DNA of 64,000 bases from Mixophyes australis (lineage: Eukaryota > Chordata > Amphibia > Anura > Limnodynastidae): contig JAVHZZ010000003.1 of assembly GCA_036250195.1 (NCBI GenBank), positions 40,831,835 through 40,895,834 on the forward strand. Reading direction: 5' to 3'. The translations under genes were made by a program, and so were the position numbers. The notes below the pieces were generated by a model, which did no database searches, was not told the origin of the DNA, and was given only the letters and a program-made list of their open reading frames with translations. Within the stretch, counting starts at the first letter, position 1. Every line of letters starts with the position of its first letter. Below are positions 1-11,053 of the stretch, piece by piece.

Positions 1-812
1 TCCTCAGTGCTTTTGGGGTGTCCTCCCTAATTGTGCATTAATATTTCTGGCTGTCAAAAGTCATATCTGTCAGCAGTATCTACTAAATAATTTTTAGCAC
101 TCCTCAGTGTTTTTGGGGTGTCCTCCCTAATTGTGCATTAATATTTCTGGCTGTCAAAAGTCATATCTGTCAGCAGTATCTACTAAATAATTTGTAGCAC
201 TCCTCAGTGCTTTTGGGGTGTCCTCCCTAATTGTGCATTAATATTTCTGGCTGTCAAAAGTCATATCTGTCAGCAGTATCTACTAAATAATTTTTAGCAC
301 TCCTCAGTGTTTTTGGGGTGTCCTCCCTAATTGTGCATTAATATTTCTGGCTGTCAAAAGTCATATCTGTCAGCAGTATCTACTAAATAATTTTTAGCAC
401 TCCTCAGTGTTTTTGGGGTGTCCTCCCTAATTGTGCATTAATATTTCTGGCTGTCAAAAGTCATATCTGTCAGCAGTATCTACTAAATAATTTTTAGCAC
501 TCCTCAGTGTTTTTGGGGTGTCCTCCCTAATTGTGCATTAATATTTCTGGCTGTCAAAAGTCATATCTGTCAGCAGTATCTACTAAATAATTTTTAGCAC
601 TCCTCAGTGCTTTTGGGGTGTCCTCCCTAATTGTGCATTAATATTTCTGGCTGTCAAAAGTCATATCTGTCAGCAGTATCTACTAAATAATTTTTAGCAC
701 TCCTCAGTGCTTTTGGGGTGTCCTCCCTAATTGTGCATTAATATTTCTGGCTGTCAAAAGTCATAACTATCAGCAGTATCTACTAAATAATTTTTAGCAC
801 TCCCCAGTGGTT
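1..812. repeat. Tandem satellite, 100-bp unit, about 8 copies
   Basis: Units start at 1, 101, 201 and so on to 701 with a strict 100-bp period and only a few substitutions between copies (for example TCAGTGC versus TCAGTGT). There are no unique spacers, so this is a satellite and not a CRISPR array. The last unit diverges at about 765-812 and leads directly into a hAT-derived reading frame. The array probably continues to the left of the window. It may be an internal tandem repeat of the hAT element, because the hAT at 56-62 kb also has a tandem array just upstream of its first coding exon. Confidence 0.95.
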
Positions 813-822
813 TGTGCTCAGA

Positions 823-1482
823 ATGGATTCAAAGCAGTCCACATATGATCTGAATGAGCAACCAGGTTCTGTCACCAGTCCTGATGTTAGTGTTCCCAGT
901 ACGTCATCTGGCCAAGGCGATGTCAAACAACAGAGTGTTTCCAAATTAGTGCAAAAAACAAAAACCGAAAAAAAAATTACTGTATTGAAGCGAAAAAGAA
1001 GTGTAACTGAGCAAAAGTTAAGTGACGATAAAAAAAAAATTGCAAGCATGCAATTCTACACACGCAGTGGCAAAGAGAGAATGAGGCCTTCACCTTTGGG
1101 TATTAGTGGCAGATCCCAAAAAGTTACCCAGCCTACAATTGATGCACAACTACTGTTACGCGTCAAAGCCGAGCTGCAAGATAACAGTGAGGAATTACAG
1201 GAGAATATTTGCTCTGATTCACAAATGACAACAATCCCTGTGGAGAGTCCATCCAACAGTGGGATGTCTAATCGTGAGCATTCTGCTGATGTGTGCCTTA
1301 ATAGCCCGAGTGTAGCCGGTGATACCCAAATTGAGGATGCCACTTTGGAATTAGAACAGGATGAGGGGGAGATTTGTGTAGGCGACGAGGGCGCTAATGA
1401 TGATGTTGATGAATATGATGCAGACAGATACCAAATTGCCTTTCTCAATTTCTATTTATATTCTAGATTATATAACGGCTGA
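823..1482 (+). pseudogene. hAT transposase N-terminal exon remnant
   Basis: A 219-codon open frame from an ATG at 823. The protein is acidic and Ser/Thr-rich, with a PSTSSG stretch near residues 28-33, a basic Lys/Arg block near residues 50-75, and a TRSGKERMRP motif near residues 85-95. The same order (PSTSSG, Lys-rich block, TCSGKERLRP) occurs in the first exon of the hAT transposase on the minus strand at 60411-60815, which supports the assignment. There is no BED finger or DDE-type hAT core downstream. The 3' end of the frame runs into a degenerate tandem repeat, so the stop is probably not the original exon end. Calling it a host gene is the alternative, and I consider it unlikely. Confidence 0.6.
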
Positions 1483-1800
1483 ATAGTTTTCTATTTTACT
1501 CCTAGTGGAGAGAGGATCTGATGCAGACAGATACCAAACTGCCTTTGTCCATTTCAATTTATATTGTACAGCATATAACGGCTGAATTTATTAGTATTTT
1601 ATACAAGTGGAGGGGGGCCTAGAGAGACAGAAACCAAACTGGCTTTCTCCATGTCAATTAATATTGTACAGTCTATAATGGCTGAATTTTTTGTTTTTTT
1701 AAAAAAGTGGAGGGGGGCCTATAGAGACAGAAAGCAAACTGTCTTTTTCCATTTCTTTACATATTTAACTATAAGTGTAGGGTGTAATATACATCCAAAG
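1415..1800. repeat. Degenerate tandem repeat, about 100-103 bp, 4 copies
   Basis: The phrase AxACCAAACTGCCTTT recurs at about 1428, 1531, 1631 and 1731, each time followed by an AT-rich stretch, GGCTGAAT and GTGGAGGGGGGCC-like sequence. It lies inside the deleted hAT element and overlaps the end of the exon remnant. Confidence 0.8.
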
Positions 1801-1974
1801 ACGATGGCTGCATTGCCAATATGCATAGATGGAGAGGAAGACAATCTGTTTTGTGTGTAGAATAAATGAAGGCCTACCAACGAAGAATTAAACAGTTTTT
1901 TTGGATGATTTATTACCTCAACAATTAGATTACTTATCTCTAAAACAGTTGGAGCACTAAATTGGGTTATTTTA

Positions 1975-2151
1975 GGCACAAAAACATGTATTTTCCAACA
2001 AAATAGCAAAACAAAACCAAACAAAACCAAAACCAAAACCAAAACACGCAATGGCGGTTTTGCAAAACCAAAACCAAAACCAAAACACGACGGTAATCCA
2101 GATCCAAAACCGAATCCAAAACCAAAACACGGGGGTCAGTGACCATCTCTA
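1975..2151. repeat. hAT right subterminal repeats and terminal inverted end
   Basis: Many short CCAAAACC/CAAAACACG motifs followed by GGGGGTCAGTGACCATCTCTA. The same arrangement is seen at 46080-46197. Such clustered subterminal motifs are typical transposase-binding regions of hAT elements (family knowledge). Confidence 0.7.
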
Positions 2152-2277
2152 GTTAGGAGGGCGGTGAGGGGTACGCTGTTTTTTTTAAAAAAAATAATTA
2201 CTTCTTTTTCACTGTTTACTTGCGGTGGATCCGGTGATTGTATAGCCGCCAGTCCCACTTGCATTGCCTTTTCATTG

Positions 2278-2480
2278 TTGGCAGTGTGACTGCATTTTCA
2301 CTGTCGGCAGTCACACTGTCAGTATTTTATCTGTGTCGGTATTTCTTCCATGTAGGTATTTAGCCTGTCTGCATTTCTTCCCTGTCAGTATTTTCAACGT
2401 TAGGTATTTTCTCCTTGTCAGTATTTTAATTGTCGATATTTTGGTGTCAGTCATATTTCCGTCCATATCTTCACCACCGT
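2278..2480. repeat. Degenerate minisatellite, about 15-18 bp units
   Basis: Variants of TGTCAGTATTTTcTCC repeat about ten times with length changes (TCAGTATTTT, TCGGTATTTC, TAGGTATTTA, TCGATATTTT). No coding potential is apparent. Confidence 0.7.
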
Positions 2481-3340
2481 TTGTGAGTATGGTCAAAAGA
2501 TTTTTGTGTCCCTGGATATAGTTTTTAGAATCCATTGACCTTATTTTATTTAGCTGTGTAGGAAAATTTCCTGGGTTACCAAGAAATACTGGGTGACGTT
2601 TTTGCCTGTTTCATTTTTAGCCATTAAACGTATCCCCAGTGATGTTTGTGCGTGCAGCACACAGACCACCAGATAAACAGGAATATGGGATAACTTTAAA
2701 AGTGATTAATGTCAATAGTCAGCCATGTTGATCTGTGTGCGTTTCATTTATTTATTAAAACATTTAGAGCTGTCGTTTCCCTGCCTGATTAAACATTTCC
2801 AAGGCAAATTACTCATCGAGACTCTTGGCAGAAAATAAAGTTGTGTTGCCTAGCAAGATGAGCTTTAATGTCCCCAGATACATCAATTAAGGGGAGTTCT
2901 CCATAACACAGTATGCTCAGCCAATGGCGTTTTAAGGTCTCTGCATGAAACGAAGCATAAGTATCTGGTGTTAAGTGGCACCCTGCTTGTTGTATGCTGA
3001 TTACTTGGGCCACTTCTTGTACAAAAGGTCAGACATAGACACAGTTCTTACTAACGTTTGTGTAATAACATTTTTCTCCATTTAGTTGCTGTGTTTTAAA
3101 AGCTGATATTTATTTTAGTGGAAATATAAAAAGTGCATTTACTAACTCAATAACTCATTTGACACATTTTATAAATTGTGTTGATGTGTTTGGAGTTTAT
3201 ATCATTTTCTGTAACACACTTCCTGCTCAGCCAGAAGACGATTAAGGGGCTTCATTTCAGTGTAAGTGGAACTTTTTTGCTTGCGCAACAATGGCGCACT
3301 CTTTCACACCCAAAGTATCCTGCAAGTCAATGGAAATGCC
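2481..3340. other. No recognisable feature
   Basis: AT-rich sequence without a recognisable repeat or coding signature. A 66-codon minus-strand frame at 2813-3013 has no recognisable domain. Confidence 0.5.
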
Positions 3341-3617
3341 TGCTCGCTGGTTTGGTGACCTGCCCACTGGTTTGGTGACCTGTTCGCTGGTTTGGTGACC
3401 TGTTCGCTGGTTTGGAGACCTGCCCACTGGTTTGGTGACCTGTTCGCTGGTTTGGTGACCTGTTCGCTGGTTTGGTGACCTGTTCGCTGGTTTGGTGACT
3501 GCTCGCTGGTTTGGAGACCTGCCCACTGGTTTGGTGACCTGTTCGCTGGTTTGGTGACCTGTTCGCTGGTTTGGTGACCTGCCCGCTGGTTTGGTGACCT
3601 GTTCGCTGGTTTGGTGA
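3341..3617. repeat. 20-bp minisatellite, about 14 copies
   Basis: The unit CTGGTTTGGTGACCTGTTCG is repeated with CCCA/TTCG and GTGACC/GAGACC variants and one 1-bp deletion near 3500. The unit has no stop codon in any minus-strand frame and 20 is not a multiple of three, so all three minus frames stay open. The resulting Gln/Thr/Pro-rich frames are an artefact of the repeat. Confidence 0.95.
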
Positions 3618-4296
3618 GCAGGGAAGTTGGACATGAAGCACAAAGTTTTACACACAACTATTGTGGTGGGACTAAATGTTCCAGAACACACTGGCACCAT
3701 TATCCGATGGATGTTATTCAAGCCAGTGACTGCCAGTGCATGCTGGGATATGCAGTTTCACAATAGCAAAACAATAATAATGAATGCCCAGCAATGAATG
3801 GGGAATTTCTTAGCCACGTGCCAACCAAAAGAGACCTGCATGGGAAAATGATTGTTATTGCCTTAATCAATAGAAATAATAACAATAGAAAGGCTCCAAC
3901 CACATCCCAAGAGAGTACACACAACGAGAGAAAGTGGTTTAAAACTCACAATAGGTACATTTATTAAAAAGATATTCAAAATGAAATGGTTACATCCTTT
4001 ATGTATACACTAGTAACAATTAAAATGCATAGTGTGGAAGTTCCCATTATATCAACAATACAACTAAACCTTAATTAAATCTTAATTAAACCAAATAACG
4101 ACACGGACACCAAATCAAAGTTGGAATATGAATATAAATTTATTAAACTTAACTTATTAAACTTAACTTACTGAGGACAGGATGGCGGACGAGAGCAAGG
4201 TAGGCAGCCTAAGCAAAGCCAATAGTGGTGGAAAGGTCAGACCATAGTACCACCAACCCAGGATCATACCTTATCTACTGGCTGGTGCTAAAATCT
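3618..4296. other. No gene; short AT-rich direct repeat
   Basis: No coding or element signature was recognised. A duplicated TTATTAAACTTAAC occurs around 4139-4172. Confidence 0.5.
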
Positions 4297-4301
4297 GTCC
4301 A

Positions 4302-4946
4302 TGTCAGGCGCCGTTCCGCACGGCCGCCTGTCTGCTGACAGCGCGTATGGTTGCCTAGCAACCAGACGCATCACTTCCGGATTCCCCTGCCGTCCGACCT
4401 CTGGGTGTGATGACGCGACCCGTTGCTAGGCAACGGGACGCTATGAACAGGATTCCCGGCGGCAGGTATGACAGCGCTGCAGCGCTGATTCTGTTTGGGT
4501 TACCACAGTATTTAAACCTCTTCCAGCCCTCTCACCAGTGCCAGAGTATCAGGTTTTCCTGCCTCCAGCGTTTGTGTTTACCAGTTGCTATATTCGTTCC
4601 TGACTATCCTCGTGCTGCTTGTGACCTTTTGACCCGGACCGTTTGACCACCTCTATTTGGATTCTGCCTTTGTACTGTTCTCCCTGAAAGTTACCGACCC
4701 GGCTTGCCTCACCATTCTTCTGGATTTTCCTTTGTACCTCTTCTACCTGAACGTTGCTGACCCAGCCTGTCTGACACCTCCTTGTATCTCGCTGTGGACT
4801 CTAGGAAGGACCGCGACCTGCGTGTCCCTGCAGCGGAGTCCATACTTCCTTGCGGGGGTTCCTGGTGAATACCAGGGGCACGTTAGACTCCGCGCCTTCC
4901 TCTGAGTTGCGCCAACAACAGCAGGTACCCATTATCAGTCGTGACA
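4302..4946. mobile_element. Solo LTR of a Ty3/Gypsy-like retrotransposon
   Basis: A 645-bp segment begins TGTCAGGCGC and ends GTCGTGACA, so it has the TGTCA...TGACA inverted ends also found on the complete LTR element at 26.5 kb. It is flanked by a perfect 5-bp duplication GTCCA (4297-4301 and 4947-4951), as expected for LTR-retrotransposon integration. A TATA-like TATTTAAA lies near 4508. There is no internal domain, so it is the product of LTR-LTR recombination. Its body differs from the 2089-bp LTR, so it is a different family. Strand follows the TATA box (plus) but is not certain. Confidence 0.85.
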
Positions 4947-4951
4947 GTCCA

Positions 4952-6307
4952 AGCGGCATGACTACACCCCCTCTTAAACTGCCGGGATTAACCTGTACAT
5001 CTCGGCCAAGGGTCCTCCTCATCAGTGGACCAACCATCTGTTGACACCAAAGGGGGGGTGGGGTAGTGACCTAGGACGAGATGAACCAGCACCATATGCA
5101 AACCTACTGACTGCAATGCTCTCCTACCACCAAAGAGGAATAGATGTCCAGGTCCATAAATCACTCTAACTACCATTTGTCAGGGGGGAGGGTGGCATTC
5201 GGATGCAGAAACAGGGGGAGAACTACAGGAGCTAGCAGGTTATAAGGAGCCTATAAATTTATAAAGCAACTTCCACTTATGTATTTGTCTGAGATGCATG
5301 TTGGTATCAGTAGCTGAGGGGGAGTGCTGGCATTGGATTGCTGTTTGGAGGCTTTTGGGGTTCCTCCTGGTAAGTTAACTCTCAATTTAAAAACACATAT
5401 ATGTGTGGCCCAAATATATGGGACTCTCATTGTTTAGAGTTAGGACCACTCTTTTATCAATAGCACCGTGGAGTGATGGGTGGCTTCAACATACTGTCAC
5501 TCACCTGCATGATTTTAACTGTGTTCTTGCTAATTGCCTCACTTCAACTAACGATATCGTGTATACTATGCAGCTACAGTAGACAGTGAATATGCAAGAT
5601 GGAAAATGACTAGTCTCATAAAATGTCCATCAAAAGCTGATCTGTTTTATATAAGAGCAATCATATGTATGGGCGAATGAAACAAAGTGGGCAACAATTA
5701 AATCTCATGTACGATAAAAAAAACAAAGATAACAGACGCTTAGAGGAATAGTGCTTCCGTGTATCGGTAAAGGTCGTCTTACCACTCAGCACTGCTCACC
5801 TCCAAGCAGGGAAACAAGCGGGTCTTTAAGATGGTTCCAGTATGATGACTGTGATCCTCGTTCTTTCTGTTATAAAAATTGCTGTGTATTATGGTTAACG
5901 CGATTACCAGACTGTTGAGAGTGCCTCCCATCTCTAATAGTACTTTGTTGGTCATTCATCTATGCTCCCTGTTTCTTTATGTATCTCAGCAAAGTAAGTA
6001 TAGCAACATGTTGCTCCAATGATTACATCAAACCCCTGACGCGTTTCTCCATGCAGGATGGCTTCATCAGAAATATCCAGGTGAGGTGAAAGGAGGGATA
6101 GTTACGCTAACCTTATCCAATAAGGGAAAGAGACTGACTTGAGCTTTTCGGGCATTGCAGAGCCCCTTAATGTCAAGGCTCTCTTGTATACACAGTGTAG
6201 TATCACCCTGAAACAATGGTTAAGGTAAAATAATGAGAGTTTAATTGATTGCAACAAGCAGGGTAATGATCTCAACGGCGGAAGGGCCAGGAATGACAGG
6301 TAACAGT

Positions 6308-6310
<3 letters not shown>
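4952..6310. other. No gene; one dispersed-repeat motif
   Basis: No reading frame of interest. At 6036-6072 the sequence CCTGACGCGTTTCTCC...CTTCATCAG is an inverted form of a motif also seen near 16040 and 37965. Confidence 0.5.

Positions 6311-6349
<39 letters not shown>
6311..6349. repeat. (TA)n microsatellite
   Basis: An uninterrupted TA run. Open frames encoding Ile-Tyr repeats on both strands here are artefacts. Confidence 0.98.
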
Positions 6350-6351
<2 letters not shown>

Positions 6352-6497
6352 TCCTTTACCCTTGCCAGGGTCAGGGTTCCAGGGATGCAGGATGGGCACA
6401 ATAGCTGAGGGCCAGGGTGCTAAAAATCCAAGAGCGTGGCCAGGATGAGCCGAAATCAAAAGCCAGGAATAACAAGGTAAGTATAGGTAAATAACAA

Positions 6498-6830
6498 GGG
6501 GCCTGATTCATTAAGGATCTTAACTTGAGAAACTTCTTTTTCAGTCCCCTGGACAAAACCATGTTACAATGCAAGGGGTGCAAATTAGTATTCTGTTTTG
6601 CACATAAGTTACATACTGATTGTTTTCTCATGTAGCACACAAATATCAACTTTAAATTTCAGTGTACAAATAAGCTATCAAGTATTTGTGTGCTACATGA
6701 AAAACAGTCAGTATTTAACTTATGTGCAAAACAGAATACTAATTTGCATCCCTTGCATTGTAACATGGTTTTGTCCAGGAGACTGAAATAAGAAGTTTTT
6801 CAAGTTAAGATCCTTAATGAATCAGGCCCC
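6498..6830. mobile_element. Long palindromic (foldback) MITE, 333 bp
   Basis: The segment starts GGGGCCTGATTCATTAAGG and ends with its reverse complement. Two arms of about 150 bp match at roughly 90% or better, with a small central loop near 6650-6680. No target duplication is clear. There is no coding capacity, so it would be a non-autonomous element. Confidence 0.85.
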
Positions 6831-7693
6831 AGGTGCTGGGAGACAGAAACTGGGAACCATGAACTGCAAAGTGCAAAACAAAAACTGCAAACAAAGTACT
6901 GCAAAGATCCAGCAAGGTCTGATTACGAGAGGTAGTATTTATGGGGTAGTCACCTGGATTACCAGCTACAACTAAAGGAGACAGATCAGATGCTTCTAGG
7001 GCACATGAACCCCATAGCGGCCACTGGTGGTGAAAATGCAGTACTGCACCTGTAAGGACTCAGATCGTTACACTTATATTGATTGATTGATATTTTCTTG
7101 CATTGCTCTTTATTTTAAAAGTTATGTGATTGAGCAGCTAATAAAATTGTTGGTCTCTCTTTGTCACAGACATTCAGCAGCGGATACTCATAGCGAGCTC
7201 TTGCAGTGTGAATATTTTCCCATTGGATAATAATGGATCAAAAACAAAGAAAGAAGATTTTATTTTAAAAAATAGTTTGCAGTGTGTTCATTGCAATTAG
7301 TCTTTATTTAAAAATATGTGTCTGTGTTTTATTAATTTTATTATATAGTTTTGGTATAATAGGAAGGTAGTCCTTGTCCATTACACTGGGAGTACCAATC
7401 TTTTTCATTATAACAACCTCCCAGCTTAGGGGGCCAGGCAGAGTGACATGACTTTTCGGTGCAGGGCTGGTAGTCTCTGGGAGGTTGGGCATGACTATTT
7501 GCAAACTTTTTTTTCCATCAGTAGCAACAGCCCTGAGCTGGCCAACGTGGAGCTGGATTTTCGACTATAACAGGGAAACCCCATGCTCATGGGGGGTATA
7601 GGTAAGCAATTACAATTGCACGGGACGCAAGCAAAAGTAGCGTGTACAATGAAAATAATAGGCGTTCCACTTAAGTAATGAATAGGACTTTAA
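6831..7693. other. No recognisable feature
   Basis: Unique-looking AT-rich sequence without coding or repeat signature that I can support. Confidence 0.5.
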
Positions 7694-7843
7694 GGGGGGA
7701 ATTCAATTCCCCCCGAAGTACAGCCGCATAATAGATATATCCGTTATTACGCTGCGAGCAAAAAGCCGGTATTGAGACTACCGTAATAACGGTATTTAAG
7801 AGCAATTACTTTTTACAGTAATGTGGCCAAATTAAATCCCCCC
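7694..7843. mobile_element. Short MITE-like element with G/C-run ends
   Basis: Starts GGGGGGAATTCAATT and ends AAATTAAATCCCCCC, with internal complementary blocks around CCGTTATTAC and GTAATAACGG. It is bordered by TTAA on the left (7690-7693) and TCAA on the right, so a decayed TTAA duplication is possible. Confidence 0.55.
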
Positions 7844-8105
7844 TCAATGTCTTGTCTAAGCAATCTTGAAAAATGCAGAAGAAAAAGGTTACATTTGCTG
7901 AAAGGGCCCAGCTGTCACAAGAACTCTTCATTGTCTTTTGCTAACTCATCTCAAAACCTTTTATATTTGACCTTTCTCTTACACTAAAACTAACCATGTC
8001 TGTATCAGTCTATTATATGAATTCATTGAGATTATTTTTAGTTAATTTGCAGATGATGGGTAAGACTTTATACACATAGGGGATGGTACAAAGATACTTT
8101 ACACA

Positions 8106-8158
<53 letters not shown>

Positions 8159-8239
8159 TCATCATCACCATTTATTTATATATCGCCACTAATTCCGCAG
8201 CGCTGTACAGAGAACTCATCCACATCATTAATTCACTCA

Positions 8240-8298
<59 letters not shown>
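8106..8298. repeat. Two (TA)n tracts flanking a SINE tail
   Basis: TA runs at 8106-8156 and 8243-8298 bracket an 87-bp fragment of SINE 3' sequence. Confidence 0.95.
8157..8242 (-). mobile_element. SINE 3' tail fragment
   Basis: The CATCATCATCACCATTTATT start and GCGCTGTACAGAGAACTC match the 3' tails of the full-length SINEs at 9938-10270 and 53058-53408. The promoter half is absent, as expected for a 5'-truncated insertion. Confidence 0.8.
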
Positions 8299-8302
<4 letters not shown>

Positions 8303-8360
8303 AAGACGGCCCTAAACTCCCCTTATTCCAGTTCAATTCAAGAGATAATAAGGATTATTT

Positions 8361-8502
8361 TAGGAAAAATACGGAAGCCCGTTGAAATGAATGAGGTGGA
8401 TTTTCCTCTTGTTCTACGTTGGTAGTAATTCAAATTCCTGCCTACTAAGATCTATAGATACACCCACTTCATTCATTTCAACGGGCTTCCGTATTTTTCC
8501 TA
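8361..8502. mobile_element. Foldback MITE-like inverted repeat, 142 bp
   Basis: Arms of about 40 bp starting TAGGAAAAATACGGAAGCCC are reverse-complementary at 8361-8401 and 8462-8502, with about one mismatch. The centre is unique. Confidence 0.75.
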
Positions 8503-9937
8503 CAATGATCATTACATATCACTTTTGTATGTTCAAATGATTTTATTACATTGCAAGTTATGCACTTAGACACATGGAAAACACAAAAAGCATATTATTA
8601 AACGGGATGACTCCTGATCACTGGGACATCCTAAGTACCTGTAAAGTTCAAGATCTTTTTGCGACAAGAACATGTTCTCCTCCAGCACAAACCTCCTTAA
8701 TGCACATTCTAGACCCCTCTATCTCCTTTAAATAATCTTGTACTGCAGAACAAAGTCTTGTTTGTGCATGTGGGTAAATAACTAGATATGTTTATGTGCC
8801 TAGTCTGCATTCACCAAGGAAGGGGGGTAGTTAGTTCCAAGTGGTAACGGAGCTTAGAACAAATGAGTTTTCTTTTTCATTTTATTAAAGGATTGGCTAG
8901 AAAAAAACTTTGAAAATCTAAAATGGAATTCAATTTAAAATAGCCATTCCTATATACACATGCAACACAGTCTTTGCACTTTATATTTATTTGTAAGGGC
9001 ACGGGTGCATTTCAGAAATCTATGACCTCTCTTTATAAAAGGGCAAAGAGATCTGTGGTTGTTGAAAGTGGGAGTTCAGCACGTTATCTGCTCTGCTCTA
9101 TACATTAAAGTGGTTACTGCCTACGATAAGCCCACCAACTTTTCCATGAATATTCATGATGAAGCCTATTTAAGTATTGTAGCGGTTAAAGTACATCCCA
9201 TGATGCAGTAATGTTTAATTATTATGCATTTCATGCAAATTTCATCATTACAATGAATTAAATAATGTTTATGACTGTTTGTAAAAAACAACAACATTAT
9301 ATATAAATTCTATGTAATATATAACATCTCTTCGTTTGTGGGTTTTTTTTAATTCGTTGTTTTCTATTTTTGTTTAACAAATGGTACCAGTATCGCTGGG
9401 GCAGCTGCAATATTTTGTTTTATAAATGCAGGTGATAAGCAATAAGTAAGGATGAAAAATTACACTATAGGTCTAAAGGTCAAACCTTAGGGAGATTCCC
9501 ACTAACATATTGTTTTAGGCTTGTTTAATACCATACAGGAAATCCTTTAAAAGTACAGTATGAAACAAGATGCAAAATAGCGACTTTCCTGCTGTTCCCA
9601 GGGAACATTTGTGTTTTTCTGTTACTTTGATTGTCTAAACAATCAGCTCGCTGAAACACATGCTGTACAATAGTGCGGAACTGTACACATCAGACTGTCG
9701 GCAACACGTCAGAGGCCTTGTACAGTACGAGTGTTCTGTGCCTGGAACGCCCCAAAAAATGTTTCCTTCCAGCAAGCTGTTGCATGCTTTGCTCACGAAA
9801 TAACTGCATTTCAGCATATAATAGATGGAAAATAACATGTTCCTTCTAGGGAGAGTAGATGGTAAACAGCCGGCACGAACAAAGATATTTCTGAGAGTGG
9901 CAGCAATATCGAGGCTTTAGCAATTGTTGTGCAAATC
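8503..9937. other. No recognisable feature
   Basis: AT-rich sequence with no supported gene or repeat. Short frames here lack recognisable domains. Confidence 0.5.
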
Positions 9938-10270
9938 ATAATCATCATCATCATTTATTTATATAGCGCCACTAATTCTGCAGCGCTGTACAGAGAACTC
10001 ATTCACATCAGTCCCTGCCCTATTGGAGCTTACAGTCTAAATTCACTAACACACACACAGACAGACAGAGACAGGGTCAATTTGTTAGCAGCCAATTAAC
10101 CTACCAGTATGTTTTTGGAGTGTGGGAGGAAACCGGAGCACCCGGAGGAAACTCACACAAACACAGGGAGAACATACAAACTCCACACAGATAAGGCCAT
10201 GGTCGGGAATTGAACTCATGACCCCAGTGCTGTAAGACAGAAGTGCTAACCACTGAGCCACCGTGCTGCC
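9938..10270 (-). mobile_element. Full-length tRNA-derived SINE with L2-type tail
   Basis: Read on the minus strand it begins GGCAGCACGGTGGCTCAGTG. A pol III A-box-like GTGGCTCAGTGGTTAGCAC lies at 10243-10261 and a B-box-like GAGTTCAATTCCC at 10205-10217. The 3' end is GCGCTATATAAATAAATG followed by a short ATG/ATT simple tail. A 6-bp target duplication CAAATC flanks it (9932-9937 and 10271-10276). The tail resembles those of L2-clade LINEs, which are the likely source of its retrotransposition machinery (family knowledge). Confidence 0.9.
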
Positions 10271-11045
10271 CAAATCTAACCTCATGCCAACTGACGTGGG
10301 ATACTTAGCGCTGTTCATGGAGCACAACAATTGCCCCTCATTCTCCCCTTCGATGGAAGCGGGAACATAAATGGTTAAAAAAAAAAAAACATGATTGAAA
10401 ACACATTTCTATGGCATCTCTCTGACTACTTTTATGCCTCAGGAAGAGCTCAGATGGGCCACATGTAGCCCATGGCGGGCTGGTTGGTCACCAGTGATCT
10501 GTGCGGTTTAATTCTCCAGGACCGTTAGACTTCCAGCAGCCGTCAGCATCCTTGTGACATTGCAATGATTGATCACGGATCGATCTAGCCCTGTGAATGT
10601 TCTAATGCTCTGATTGGCTACACAGGCTGGTCTTGCCCTGTGAATGCCCCAATACTACAGGCTGATTTAACCTTGTGGTTGTTCTAATGCTCTGATTGGC
10701 TACAGGTTGGTTTATCCTAAAACCAGACAGAGCACAAATTCTGTAGTGAATTGTGTATTGGTTTGTTGAGCGCCTAACAGGAGGCATTGGCTGCAAGAAA
10801 TAAAGTTGTGTCGTATTCGGAAGGGAACATTTAATTATGGATTTCTGTAAGGCAACAATCATTGGAAATAAACAATCAGTTATTAAGTGGGTGAAATAAT
10901 GTAAAGTTTTTGAAGTATTATCTGCTCGCAATCTATAAAAATAGAAAATTTGAGAGTACCGTGGACAGTCCCACAGTCAGAGCAGCGCCGTCGTAGTTTT
11001 CAAAGGAGATTACTGATATTGCTTTAAATTTCATGCAGAGGTGCA
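10271..11045. other. No gene; short tandem duplication
   Basis: At 10586-10710 the phrase GTTCTAATGCTCTGATTGGC is repeated 82 bp apart with a diverged half-period copy between, suggesting a small minisatellite of about 41 bp in three copies. Nothing else was recognised. Confidence 0.5.
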
Positions 11046-11053
11046 ACCTAGCT

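Larger units (their letters stand above)
1..2151 (+). mobile_element. hAT DNA transposon, internally deleted, left end outside window
   Basis: The right terminus ends in GGGGGTCAGTGACCATCTCTA at 2131-2151 (subterminal CCAAAACC repeats precede it), nearly the same as the terminus of the hAT fragment ending at 46197. The following 8 bp, GTTAGGAG (2152-2159), fit the hAT target consensus nTnnnnAn, but the matching left copy would lie outside the window. Inside is an N-terminal transposase-like exon at 823-1482, but no BED finger or catalytic domain follows before the terminus, so the middle of the transposase has been lost. Membership rests on the terminus and on protein similarity to the element at 56-62 kb. 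Confidence 0.7.

Noticed and set aside
1..812. Possible CRISPR-like array
   Set aside because: Units are contiguous 100-bp repeats without unique spacers; the context is eukaryotic transposon DNA.
3257..3721. Gln/Thr/Pro-repeat protein on the minus strand
   Set aside because: The frame exists only because of the 20-bp minisatellite; the other two frames are equally open.
10205..10261. tRNA gene
   Set aside because: A- and B-box-like sequences belong to a SINE; no cloverleaf or anticodon arm could be supported.
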